Positions 38,241 to 47,586 of a stretch of DNA of 64,000 nt are shown here, in pieces (the first letter of the stretch is position 1; every line of letters begins with the position of its first letter). The notes under the pieces are model-generated. The model was given only the letters and a program-made list of their open reading frames with translations, was not told the origin of the DNA and did no database searches. The position numbers were made by a program, and so were the translations under genes. The stretch spans positions 112,958 through 176,957 of the forward strand of contig JADJPF010000010.1 in the NCBI GenBank assembly GCA_016713405.1, in the 5' to 3' direction. This DNA is from Blastocatellia bacterium (lineage in GTDB: Bacteria; Acidobacteriota; Blastocatellia; Chloracidobacteriales; JADJPF01).

Positions 38241-40301
38241 AAAATCCATACTTAAATAGAGTAGCAATCCGAGATACAACCCAATTTTATGGACGGCGTA
38301 AGGAAATTACTAGAATTTTTTCCCGTATAGGTGCTTCACGTCCTCAATCAGTTTCAATTGTTGGTGAACGCAGAATAGGTAAATCTTCACTTCTAAACTA
38401 TATTTATGCCCTAGAAACTAGAAATCAACTATTAGATAGCTCCTCTAACCATATTTTTGTTTTTATGGATTTACAGCAAAAACGCTATAGTAGTATTGAA
38501 AGTTTTTTTGCTGACTTTTTAGCTTTATTAAGTGAAGCTACTAATGAAACAATTATTACTCCTAACACAGATTTTGACTCTGTTCGTCGAGTCTTTGCCG
38601 ATTTACACAGAAGGCGAAACAAATTAATTGTGCTTTTTGATGAATTTGATGCAATTACTGCAAATAAAGTATTTAACTTAGATTTTTTCTCTTTTCTTCG
38701 TTCTGCTGCTAATAATTATGACTTAGCTTATGTTACTTCATCAGCTAAAGAATTACAGGTTTTATGTCATACTGACCAGATTGCAGATTCACCATTTTTT
38801 AATATTTTTACTAATATTTATTTACGTCCATTTACTCAAGAAGAGGCTATGACGTTAATTCGTGAGCCTTCTAAAGTTGCAGGAATAGCTTTAGAAGCTT
38901 TTAGCAAAGATATTTTTTCTTTAGCTGGATACTTTCCTTTTTTCCTTCAAATAGCTTGTTCTACTTATTTTGACCACATTTTAGAAAATGGTAATTTAGT
39001 AGACCCCCAACAATTAGAAACAAGTTTTCTGGATGAAGCAGGAACACATTTTCGCTATATTTGGGAACACATAGGAGATGCAGAGCGCGAAGTAATTAAC
39101 TGTTTTATTGAAAATCAGCCCAGATCTAAAGCCCGTGAACATGTTTTTGAAGAACTTCGCCGGGCAGGTTATTTTATTGATGAAGGAAATAGTTCAAGAC
39201 TATTTTCCCGCCTATTTGCTACAGCTATAGCTCGTTTTACCCCAAATCAATCATCAAGTAACAACCTAGGGAAATTTTCAGAAACTCCTCCAGGAAAATA
39301 TTTTAGTGATGAATATTTTGCTAGCGATGAAGTTATCCCACCAACTGACCCAGCTATCACCCAAGGAGATCTTCGTAAGGTAAGAGGCTCAATCAATAAA
39401 AATACTGGAAAAGACTTGCTTGAGAAAATAAAACAAAAAGGTCAAATAGGACATTTTGAAATTTTGCGCACTTTAGGTAAAGGTGGAATGGGAGAGGTTT
39501 TGCTTGCTCGTGACCAAACCTTAAAACGTCCTGTTGCTATAAAACTCTTAAAAAGTCGTTATGCAAGTGATGAAGCCATCCGTCGTCGCTTTTTACGCGA
39601 AGCTCAAACAGCTTCAATGCTTAACCATCCAAATATTGCAACTGTTTATGAAATTGGCGAAATAGAAGATATTCCTTATATGGTTATGGAATATGTTCAT
39701 GGTAAAACCTTGATAGAATGTTTACGTATAAAGCCTTTTTCTTTTAAGGAAGTTGCTAGCATTGGTTCTCAATCTGCTCTAGCTTTAGCTGAAGCTCATT
39801 CTTTTGGAATAATTCACCGGGATGTTAAATCTTCTAATATTTTGCTTAATGACCGAGGACAGGTAAAAATGCTAGATTTTGGACTAGCTAAACCAGGTAT
39901 TTTTAGCGAAGTGAGAAATATAGATTCAAATAATTCTGACCCAAGATTTTCTAATTCTATTAGCAATATTACAGAGCCAGGGATTTTAATGGGTACTGTT
40001 ACTTATATGTCACCAGAACAAGCTAGCGGAACTGAAAAAATAGATCCTCGTTCAGATATTTTTTCTTTTAGGTATTGTACTTTATGAAATAACTACAGGA
40101 ATGTTACCTTTTGACGGTTCAACTTATTTTCAAATTATTGAAGCTATTACAAAATCTGAGCCTAAACCCATAGCAATTTTACGCCAAGATACACCTAAAG
40201 AGCTTATTTCTGTGATTATGCAGGCTTTATATAAGGATCCTCTATCAAGGTTTCAATCTGCCGAAGTAATGGCTAATCAATTAAATGGCTGTATTAAATA
40301 A
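38237..40301 (+). CDS. NTPase-Ser/Thr protein kinase fusion (one frame break)
   Basis: Residues about 1-370 are an AAA/STAND-like ATPase: FYGRRKEITRIFSRIG, Walker A GERRIGKSSLLNYI, Walker B NKLIVLFDEFDAI. Residues about 415-688 are a Hanks-type kinase: LGKGGMGEVLLARD (glycine loop), PVAIKLLKS (Lys), HRDVKSSNILL (catalytic loop), MLDFGLAKPG (DFG) and GTVTYMSPEQASG (activation/P+1). The first frame ends at 40087. One T too many in the run at 40066-40069 explains this; correction gives DIFSLGIVLYEITTGMLPF and the C-lobe to 40301. No transmembrane segment is seen, so the protein is cytosolic. The ATPase resembles that of the upstream transmembrane sensor (shared GERRxGKSS), suggesting the two proteins signal together. 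Confidence 0.85.
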
Positions 40302-40345
40302 CAACGTTGTTATTAACTTTTTATTCCTAGGAGCTATAAATATTT

Positions 40346-40756
40346 ATGATTAAAATAAAAATGATTGTGTTAGTTTTTTTCTTAGCTTTGATGCAAATAG
40401 CTTGTAGTTCAGGGCCTACAAATGAAGAAACAAAACTATTAGTCACCTCTGAGTTAAAGAAAGATTTTCCCACTGCCTGGGTAGTTGGAACAAAAGTAGA
40501 AGGCATAATAGGAAATATTGTTTCTAATACTATGAAAGCAACTAATATTGAAATTGAAAGTATTGAAATAAAACAACGAGGTAGCTTTAATGAGCAAGAA
40601 AAGTATTGGCCTGTTAAAGTTCAAGTAAAAGGTTCTTTTCAAAGGGAATTTATAGGTAATAGAGCTAATGAAAAAGTAACTTTTGATAAAGAAGCAGATT
40701 TTAGATTTTCCAAGGATGATTATGATAACTGGAAGATTTCTTTAGTAGAAAAATAA
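40346..40756 (+). CDS. Small lipoprotein of unknown function
   Basis: The 136-residue protein has a type II signal peptide ending in the lipobox MQIAC (Cys20). The mature part is an alpha/beta-looking domain of about 115 residues with charged strands (ATNIEIESIEIKQRG, YWPVKVQVKGSFQREF, EADFRFSKDDYDNWKISLVE) but no family I recognise. It lies 44 bases after the NTPase-kinase gene, with GGAG upstream, so it may belong to the same transcription unit. It is closed by the terminator at 40769-40804. Confidence 0.65.
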   Translation: MIKIKMIVLVFFLALMQIACSSGPTNEETKLLVTSELKKDFPTAWVVGTKVEGIIGNIVSNTMKATNIEIESIEIKQRGSFNEQEKYWPVKVQVKGSFQREFIGNRANEKVTFDKEADFRFSKDDYDNWKISLVEK

Positions 40757-40768
40757 CAAGAAAAATAA

Positions 40769-40804
40769 TTAGAGCTTAAAAAGGTTTGATTTTTTAAGCT
40801 CTAA
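40769..40804. terminator. Bidirectional terminator
   Basis: Perfect 14-base arms TTAGAGCTTAAAAA (40769-40782) and TTTTTAAGCTCTAA (40791-40804) with an 8-base loop lie between the convergent lipoprotein and LURP-one genes. A-rich and T-rich shoulders serve both directions. A TTGTTTATGC tandem repeat follows at about 40826-40852. Confidence 0.75.
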
Positions 40805-40838
40805 CTATTTGCTTTAGTCTATACTTGTTTATGCTTGT

Positions 40839-41465
40839 TTATGCTTGTTTACCTTCAACCGCGCAAAGTAAAATAGATGCTGCAATTCCAAGACGACGAT
40901 CTAGCCATCCATTTGTATCAGGAGAAAAATCTAGCGAAATTTTAATTACAAAAGGATTAAAGTTTTGCTTAAATTCACAAACTAAAGCATTGTTTATTGT
41001 TCCTTTGTAAGTTTGTGGAATTAAATTAGTTATAAACCTTCTAACTAACCCAAGTAGCAAATTTTCTTCTTCAATTATCCCTATTTCTTGATCATTAGCA
41101 TTTAGAATTGTCCATTTGTCACGAACTAAAGAAGCAAATCCTTGGCGTTTTAATGCTCCTACTTTTTGATTATTTATAGTGTCAAAAACATCATAAGTTG
41201 CAGAAAAATCTAGCATTTGCCTTGCTTTTATAGTTATAAGCTCGGTGGTCATATCTTCGCCCGTATAAATACGAATATCTTCTTTTAACTTAAAAGCTTT
41301 CTGTTTAGAGTAAAACATTACTTGTCCATTAGAATCAAAGATATGAAAAGCACCACCTAAAAAAGAAAAGATTTTTTTTCTTACTAAATATTGATTAAGG
41401 CGAAAAGAAGGATGTAAAGACATAGGTTGTTGATTATTGTAAGGAGCAGGATATTGTCCATTCAT
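40839..41465 (-). CDS. LURP-one-related/phospholipid-scramblase-like (Tubby C-like) protein
   Basis: The 208-residue soluble protein has a Pro/Asn/Gln-rich N-terminus (residues 1-20). A domain follows with the repeated beta-strand pattern of the LOR/Tubby-C fold: YLVRKKIFSFLGGAFHIFDSNGQ, VMFYSKQKAFKLKEDIRIY and ATYDVFDTINNQKVGALKRQG. A GLVRRF segment lies further on. Bacterial members are of unknown function; eukaryotic relatives include phospholipid scramblases and stress-induced plant proteins. It stands alone between a terminator and the dehydrogenase gene. Confidence 0.7.
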   Translation of the reverse strand: MNGQYPAPYNNQQPMSLHPSFRLNQYLVRKKIFSFLGGAFHIFDSNGQVMFYSKQKAFKLKEDIRIYTGEDMTTELITIKARQMLDFSATYDVFDTINNQKVGALKRQGFASLVRDKWTILNANDQEIGIIEEENLLLGLVRRFITNLIPQTYKGTINNALVCEFKQNFNPFVIKISLDFSPDTNGWLDRRLGIAASILLCAVEGKQA

Positions 41466-41558
41466 ATTTTAAGTCCTTTCAGAAAAATACTTAGTAAAAC
41501 TAAAATTAATAGTATAGAAAAGACTTGCAAAATACAAGCGAATATTTGGTTGTATTAA

Positions 41559-42506
41559 TTAATAGCCTTTTTCTTGGTTAATTTGCCCAAGTAGCGGTTT
41601 ACCTGCCCAGTAAAGATGAAAATTAGTTATAAAACATTTAGTAATGTCACTTGGTAGGCTAGGGCCTCCTACATGAGGTGTAATTATGCAATTAGGTAAT
41701 TTCCAAAATGGGTGTGAAACTGGCAAAGGTTCTTGATGAAAAACATCTAAGACTGCTCCAGCAATGCGATTATGTTTTAATGCTTCTATTAAAGCAGCAT
41801 CATTAATTAATGCTCCGCGGCCAACATTAATTAGCCATGCATTAGGTTTCATATGTTGGAAAACTTCGTGTCCAAACATTTCTAAGGTCTGTTTTGTTGC
41901 AGGAAGAATTAACACTAGAAAATCTACACCTGCAACAAATAGCTTTAATTCATCAGGCGAGAACATTTCATCAATAAATTGATGTGGGCGACCATCGCTA
42001 TTTAGCCCCCAGGTTTGCATACCAAAACTTTTGCCAATTCTAGCTATTTCTGCTCCAATATCTCCAACTCCTGCAATACCTAAGCAATTTCCTGTGATTG
42101 GTTCTAATGGATGACGCTCCCATTTTTGCTCAAGCTGTGCAGCTAAATGCTCACGTAATTTAATTTTGCTAGCTAGAATATAACCAAAAACATACTCACA
42201 AATATATTGTCCAAAAACTCCCCAAGGTTTAGTAATTATTACATTTGAAGGTATGGGAGCAGGTAGCAGATTTTCTACACCTGCCCACATTGATTGAATC
42301 CACTTTAAATTTTTAGCTAAAGCGTAAATTTCTGGTGGTAAATGCACACCAAAAACGATTTCTGCATCTACAATAGCTTTTTTTGCTTCTTCTTTGGAAC
42401 GGCAAACTATTAAATCTATTGGTAGTGAAGCTTGCCTAATTAGCTTTTCATACTCTTCAATTTCATTATCTCTCAGTGTATAAAGTAATACTTTGTGTGT
42501 ACTCAT
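41559..42506 (-). CDS. D-isomer-specific 2-hydroxyacid dehydrogenase
   Basis: The 315-residue NAD(P)-dependent enzyme has a Rossmann cofactor loop GIAGVGDIGAEIARIGKSFGM (about 140-160). The catalytic Arg is in INVGRGALINDAALIEAL, the Glu in FHQEPLPVSHPFW, and the His in ITPHVGGPS. It most resembles the short glyoxylate/hydroxypyruvate-reductase-like group. It reduces 2-keto acids to D-2-hydroxy acids; the substrate is not predictable. It ends the minus-strand unit with the CoA-transferase gene 25 bases upstream. Confidence 0.88.
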   Translation of the reverse strand: MSTHKVLLYTLRDNEIEEYEKLIRQASLPIDLIVCRSKEEAKKAIVDAEIVFGVHLPPEIYALAKNLKWIQSMWAGVENLLPAPIPSNVIITKPWGVFGQYICEYVFGYILASKIKLREHLAAQLEQKWERHPLEPITGNCLGIAGVGDIGAEIARIGKSFGMQTWGLNSDGRPHQFIDEMFSPDELKLFVAGVDFLVLILPATKQTLEMFGHEVFQHMKPNAWLINVGRGALINDAALIEALKHNRIAGAVLDVFHQEPLPVSHPFWKLPNCIITPHVGGPSLPSDITKCFITNFHLYWAGKPLLGQINQEKGY

Positions 42507-42531
42507 AATTTTTACTTAAGGGAGAAAGTTT

Positions 42532-43803
42532 TTATTTAGGTAATGTCTTAAAACGAGCAAGTGCTTGTTTTTCTAGCTCTTCTCGGTGATTTGGATGAGC
42601 AACATTAATTAAAGCCCTAGCGCGTTCACGTAAGTTTTTTCCATAAAGATAAGCGACTCCATATTCAGTCACTACATAGTGCATATGCGCTCTAGTTGTA
42701 ACTACTCCAGCACCTTCTTTTAAGAAAGGAACAATTCTAGATTCTCCCTTTTGTGTTGTTGATGGTAGCGCGATAATTGGTTTACCACCTTCAGAAAGTG
42801 AAGCACCTCGGATAAAGTCCATTTGTCCACCAACACCAGAATAAAGCCTTGTTCCAATAGAATCAGCACAAACCTGGCCCGTAATATCAACCTCAATTGC
42901 ACTATTAATTGCTGTAACTTTAGGATTACGACGAATTACAGCAGTATCATTGACATATTCAATATCTAGCATAGAAACTAGAGGATTATCATCAATAAAG
43001 TCATAGAGACGGCGAGTTCCCATTACAAAACCACTAACAATTTTTCCTGGATGCACACGTTTACGTGAACCTGTAATAACACCACGTTCAATTAGATTAA
43101 TTACACCATCAGAAAACATTTCTGTGTGAATACCAATATCTTTATGATTGATAAGTGCTGACAAGACGGCATCTGGAATTGCTCCAATTCCTGTTTGCAA
43201 GGTCGCGCCGTCTTCAATAAGTTCTGCACAATTTTTGCCAATAGTTAGTTCTGTTTCTGTTAAATGATGTTGTTCTAGTTCTGGGATTTCTTCTTCAACT
43301 GCTATAGCATAGCGAAGTTGGCTAATATGAATTAATCCATCGCCATGCGTTCGCGGCATATTGGAATTAACTTGGGCAATTACTGTTGTAGCTGTTTGAA
43401 CTGCGGCGCGAGCAACATCAACTGAAACACCAAGCGAACAATAACCGTGGCGGTCTGGTGGGGAAACCTGGACTAGGGCAGCATCTAAAGGAAGTATTTT
43501 TTTACGAAATAGCCCTGGAACCTCGCTAAGAAAAACAGGAATATAATCAGCTTCACCAGTTGCTACTGCTGCACGAACATTTCCACCTACAAAAAGCGCG
43601 TTAGTGTGAAAACTTTCTTTATGTTTTATATAAGCAGCGTCTCCTTCTGTGTGCAAATGGACAATTTCAACCCCTCGCAGTTCATTTGCTCTTGCCACCA
43701 TTGCACTTACTAATATTTGTGGTGTTGCTACTGCTCCATGAATAAAAACACGATTAAAGGATTTAATAACAGAAACGGCTTCTTCAGCCTTTACCCATTC
43801 CAT
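42532..43803 (-). CDS. Acetyl-CoA hydrolase/transferase family CoA-transferase
   Basis: This 423-residue family I CoA-transferase is of the 4-hydroxybutyrate CoA-transferase/acetyl-CoA hydrolase type. The N-terminal domain has RVFIHGAVATPQILVSAM. The C-terminal domain holds the catalytic Glu in IHTEMFSDGVINLIERG, preceded by the GATLQTGIGAIPDAV loop. GVGGQMDFIRGASLSEGGK and VTEYGVAYLYGKNLRERA complete the signature. It forms a glutamyl-CoA thioester and moves CoA between short-chain acids. It lies just upstream of the hydroxyacid dehydrogenase gene on the same strand. Confidence 0.9.
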   Translation of the reverse strand: MEWVKAEEAVSVIKSFNRVFIHGAVATPQILVSAMVARANELRGVEIVHLHTEGDAAYIKHKESFHTNALFVGGNVRAAVATGEADYIPVFLSEVPGLFRKKILPLDAALVQVSPPDRHGYCSLGVSVDVARAAVQTATTVIAQVNSNMPRTHGDGLIHISQLRYAIAVEEEIPELEQHHLTETELTIGKNCAELIEDGATLQTGIGAIPDAVLSALINHKDIGIHTEMFSDGVINLIERGVITGSRKRVHPGKIVSGFVMGTRRLYDFIDDNPLVSMLDIEYVNDTAVIRRNPKVTAINSAIEVDITGQVCADSIGTRLYSGVGGQMDFIRGASLSEGGKPIIALPSTTQKGESRIVPFLKEGAGVVTTRAHMHYVVTEYGVAYLYGKNLRERARALINVAHPNHREELEKQALARFKTLPK

Positions 43804-43820
43804 AAATTTTTGCTCCTAAA

Positions 43821-46319
43821 TTAAACACCAGATTTGTTTGCTAATTTTGTTTGGTTATTTTCAGTTGGTAATAATAATAGTTTAGCTTTAGAAAACTCTA
43901 AAACTTTTTCTTTATCAAATAACATTGGATGAAGTTCAGTTTTTAGCCACATTTTTATCATATCATCATAATGTGGGCTAAAAGGTGAGCCAGATTGTCC
44001 AGTAGTGTGACACATCCAAGAATTATCTAAATCTCCAAGGTCAACAATTTGACGATAGGACACCGCCCAACCAGTTACTTCAAACCCTCCTTGAGCATTA
44101 GCTAAAGGAGGAAAAGCCATTGTGCTGGAGTTTCTACATCACCCCCAATTGCATAAGGCCCTGATTAAAAAGTGGACGAAGTGCGCGGTTTGCTGTTCCA
44201 AAAGGATGCTCAAATCTAACTATATGCAGCTTTTTCCATGCCCAAGTTTTAGGATTATTACCAAAGCGTTTGGCTAGTTGTGCTACTGCTTCTTCAAAAC
44301 TTGCTTGTAAAAGTTCTGACCATTTTTGAGGTTTAGCCAGTTCAACTAATAAAGTCTGGTCATCTTCTTCAATCATTTTTAATAAAATAGGAAGAAATCG
44401 ACCTACAAAAGAGCTAAGTTTTGATAAACTTCCTGATTCTGCATAACCTAAATAAGCACGTAAATCTTCAGCTAGTAATCCTCCTAAAACCCTTTCTAGC
44501 AAATTATGAAGGGTAGTTTGATAAAGGCTTTGTGCTGTACTTTCTGTTGAGGCTTCTCCGTGCCATCCATCAAATTCAAGGATTGCTTTTGCTGCTATTG
44601 GACTAAGATCTTCTTTTTCAATATGTTCTAAAAGTAACTCAGCAAATTTTCTACCAGCAATAGTAGTAAAATCGCCTTGTATTTGTCGGCAGTCTTCAAT
44701 TGTTACTTGGTGATTATTTTCTAGCAGTTCTCTAATACGTTCTGCACGATAACCAGAAACAAAATCACTACTTAAGTGATAAGGGTAGTCATCACCTACA
44801 ATTTTATTATTAGCTGTAATTATTAAACCTTCAGGAGGGTTATACATTGAAGGCATTTCTTGATAATCAACTATGCCTTGCCAATCATTTGCACTTTCCC
44901 AACCTGGTATTGGAAGCGTTCCTGCACTAGGATTCTTTCTAATTGGAGGACAAGCAATTAATTGATAGCCAATATTTCCTTGAGTGTCTGCATAAACCAT
45001 ATTAAATCCTGGTGCTGTCCAATTTTGGAAAGAAGCACGGAACTCATCCCAATTTTTTGCACGATTAAGAGCCAAAAAACTACCTAACAAATTACTAGGT
45101 TGATAACCTGTCCACTTAAGCGAAAGTTTATAGTTAAATTCTTCTTTTTTAGAGCTATGTATAGGCAAATCTGAAATTACCGGGCCGTGTTGAGTAACTA
45201 AAATTTCTTCTTGGTGGTTAAGTTCATCTTTAATTGCAATGTCTATTTTGACCGTTTCGGCCTCTCGCCAAAGACGTGACCGTAAATAATGATTTGGTTG
45301 GTCGGGCAAGAATTTTTCTACAAATAAATCTTGTAAATCAGTCATTGCCGCGGTTGCACCCCAAGCAATATGGTCATTATGTCCAATTGCAATAGTTGGC
45401 GCACCGGGTAAAGTTGCCCCAATTGCTTTAAGCGTTGGGCAATCTAGGTGCATTTCATACCATAAACCAGGCATTTGCAAAGGTAAGTGAGGATCATTTG
45501 CTAGTAGTGGTTTACCGCTAACAGTCCGACTACCACTAATTACCCAATTATTAGACCCGCCACCCTCGCTTAACATTGGCATTAGCAAGTTTTCTGCGTA
45601 ACTATTAACTATTTTTTCTGCTATACCTTGATAATCTGCACCAGGTGGAGTAACAAGAGGATGTCCTTTAGGGTAAATAGGTTCCAGCTTGCTAGCTAAC
45701 CTAGAACCTAAACGTTTTAATATCTTGGCGCGAGTAAGTTCTAAGTCATAGTTAGAAGAAAGTGACCAAGCAAAAGTTTTAATCCAAGCCAAGGTGTCAA
45801 GAGGTCGCCAAGCTTCTGGCTTATGACGCAAAAAAGAAAATTCAATAGGCAATTTATTTTCTTGAAGAAAAGCATTAACTCCAGCACTGTAAGCTTCTAA
45901 TAAACTTGCAGATTCTTTGTCTAATGCTGTAAGGTCAACACTAGCAGCACGATTAATGCCAACGCGATGAATAAAGCGGTCAATTTCTAGCGTTTTGCGG
46001 CCAAAAATCGCGGCTGTTTGTCCTAGTCCAATCCGTCGGTGCAGTTCCATTTGCCAAAAACGGTCTTGAGCTTGAACAAAACCTTGTGCATAAAATAAAT
46101 CATGCTCATTTTGTGCGTAGATATGCGGTACACCCTGATATCACGCCAAACTTCTACTAAAGAATTTAACCCAGCTAGCTTAAAACCTCCTGTTGTTTTA
46201 GGTTTATAGCGTTCAGAAGTTTTACGCCATGCATAAGCACCACCTAAACCAACACCAGCCAGCAAGCCTATTCCTAACCAAAATAAGCCACGAGATTTGC
46301 TTTTATCATCTTTTGCCAT
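43821..46319 (-). CDS. Penicillin acylase family Ntn-hydrolase (three frame breaks)
   Basis: Three overlapping fragments form one gene of about 830 residues. The N-terminal part (46319 to 46135) has a membrane anchor/signal (FWLGIGLLAGVGLGGAYAW) and VEVWRDIRGVPHIYAQNE once one G is restored at 46133-46135. The main part (46050-44134) contains the self-cleavage site and nucleophilic Ser, GGGSNNWVISG, then GKPLLANDPHLPLQMP. The C-terminal part (44120-43821) has SYRQIVDLGDLDN and TTGQSGSPFSPHYDD. Further indels lie near 44158-44162 and 44118-44140. Members autoprocess into alpha and beta chains and hydrolyse amides, including N-acyl homoserine lactones. Substrate unknown. It is upstream of the CoA-transferase gene by 17 bases. 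Confidence 0.85.
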
Positions 46320-46435
46320 ATAATTTTTTGCTCCAGATTGCTAAGTATTGAGTAGGCAGAAAGCAAAAAGAATAAAAGATTCTTACAAATTTCTCAAACC
46401 TTTTTAGGTTCTTTCTCTAGTAAATTAAAACAAAT

Positions 46436-47321
46436 ATGGATAAATCTATAGCAATAGAATTAGTTGATGTTGGTTATTGTATTAATGCTAATCAATGGTT
46501 AGTCAAGGACTTAAGCTTAAAAGTAGTTGTTGGAGAAACATTAGTTTTATTAGGACAAAGTGGTTCAGGTAAAACAACTACACTTAAATTAATTAATCAA
46601 TTAAGAAGGGCTAGTTGTGGCGAAATTTTTATTTTAGGAAAAAACATTAATGATTGGGATATAACAAAACTTCGTCGTCAAATTGGCTATGTTATTCAAG
46701 AAGGAGGACTTTTTCCACATTACACAGTAGAGAAAAATATTGCTTTGCTTCCAGAATTAACTGCTTGGTCAAAAGCCGACATTAAAAACCGTGTCCAAGA
46801 ATTAATGAAGTTAATAGGTTTATCTTACCAAGAATTTGCTAATCGCTATCCTCATCAGCTTTCTGGCGGCCAACGTCAGCGTGTTGGAGTGGCTAGAGCT
46901 TTAGCACTTGACCCACCAATTATTTTACTAGATGAACCTTTTGGGGCTTTAGACCCTATTATTAAAAATCAACTACAAAATGAATTTGCAAACTGGCAAC
47001 AAAACTTAAATAAAACTGCTATTTTAGTTACCTCATGACATTCAAGAAGCTTTTAAGCTTGCTGATAAAATTGGGCTAATGGTAGATGGTAAACTAGTAG
47101 TTTTTGGCACAAAAGAAGACTTTCTAAACTCGCAACATATAGAAGCTAAAGCATTTATGGAATGTTTGAAAATAAAATTTTCCCATCAAACAAATGTTGC
47201 AACCTTTTATTCAAACTATTGGTACAAAGTTGTGTGGTCGCTTAACACCGCTTTTTTGATCACAATTTGTATACAGTTCCCAATCTATTTTTTGCTATTT
47301 GTGGAAAGAATTCAAAATTAA
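46436..47321 (+). CDS. Orphan ABC transporter ATPase, osmoprotectant type (one frame break)
   Basis: Walker A LLGQSGSGKTTTLKLI, Q-loop GYVIQEGGLFPHYTV, signature LSGGQRQRVGVARALALDPP and Walker B IILLDEPFGALDP are all intact. The pattern is that of ProV/OpuCA-type importer ATPases. The frame breaks near 47031-47034 where one extra T turns VTHDIQEAFKLADKI into a stop; corrected coding continues through KLVVFGTKEDFLNS. The recognisable ATPase ends near 47170. The last about 50 residues, to 47321, look unrelated and may be noncoding readthrough. There is no CBS domain and no permease or binding-protein gene beside it. Remnants of a permease in 47200-47500 were sought and not found. Confidence 0.75.
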
Positions 47322-47586
47322 ATCAAATTTCGGGTACTTGGTCTAGTCTTTCTTTTTCTTCTATTTGTGTCATGTTTATAAATTATACTGTTAGGTATTT
47401 ATTTTCAATAAGTTATAGACTAAAGAATATTACCATAATTCAAGTTTTTAATACAGCATATGTTTTCTGGCTTAAAATTTTCTAAGTAAATGACGGCTAA
47501 AGGTTGTATCACTAAAGGCTTTGTTACATAATTGCAAAAAATCTAATCAAAATCTGTTAGTAATTCTAAATAGTGAACTTATAGCA

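Noticed and set aside
40826..40852. TTGTTTATGC tandem repeat
   Set aside because: Only about two and a half units, overlapping the end of the LURP-one gene. It is likely a chance short duplication with no inferable role.
47267..47485. A 72-codon frame after the ABC ATPase
   Set aside because: Low-complexity Phe/Ile/Tyr-rich sequence that does not read as a permease helix set. I could not support it as a gene or as a permease relic.
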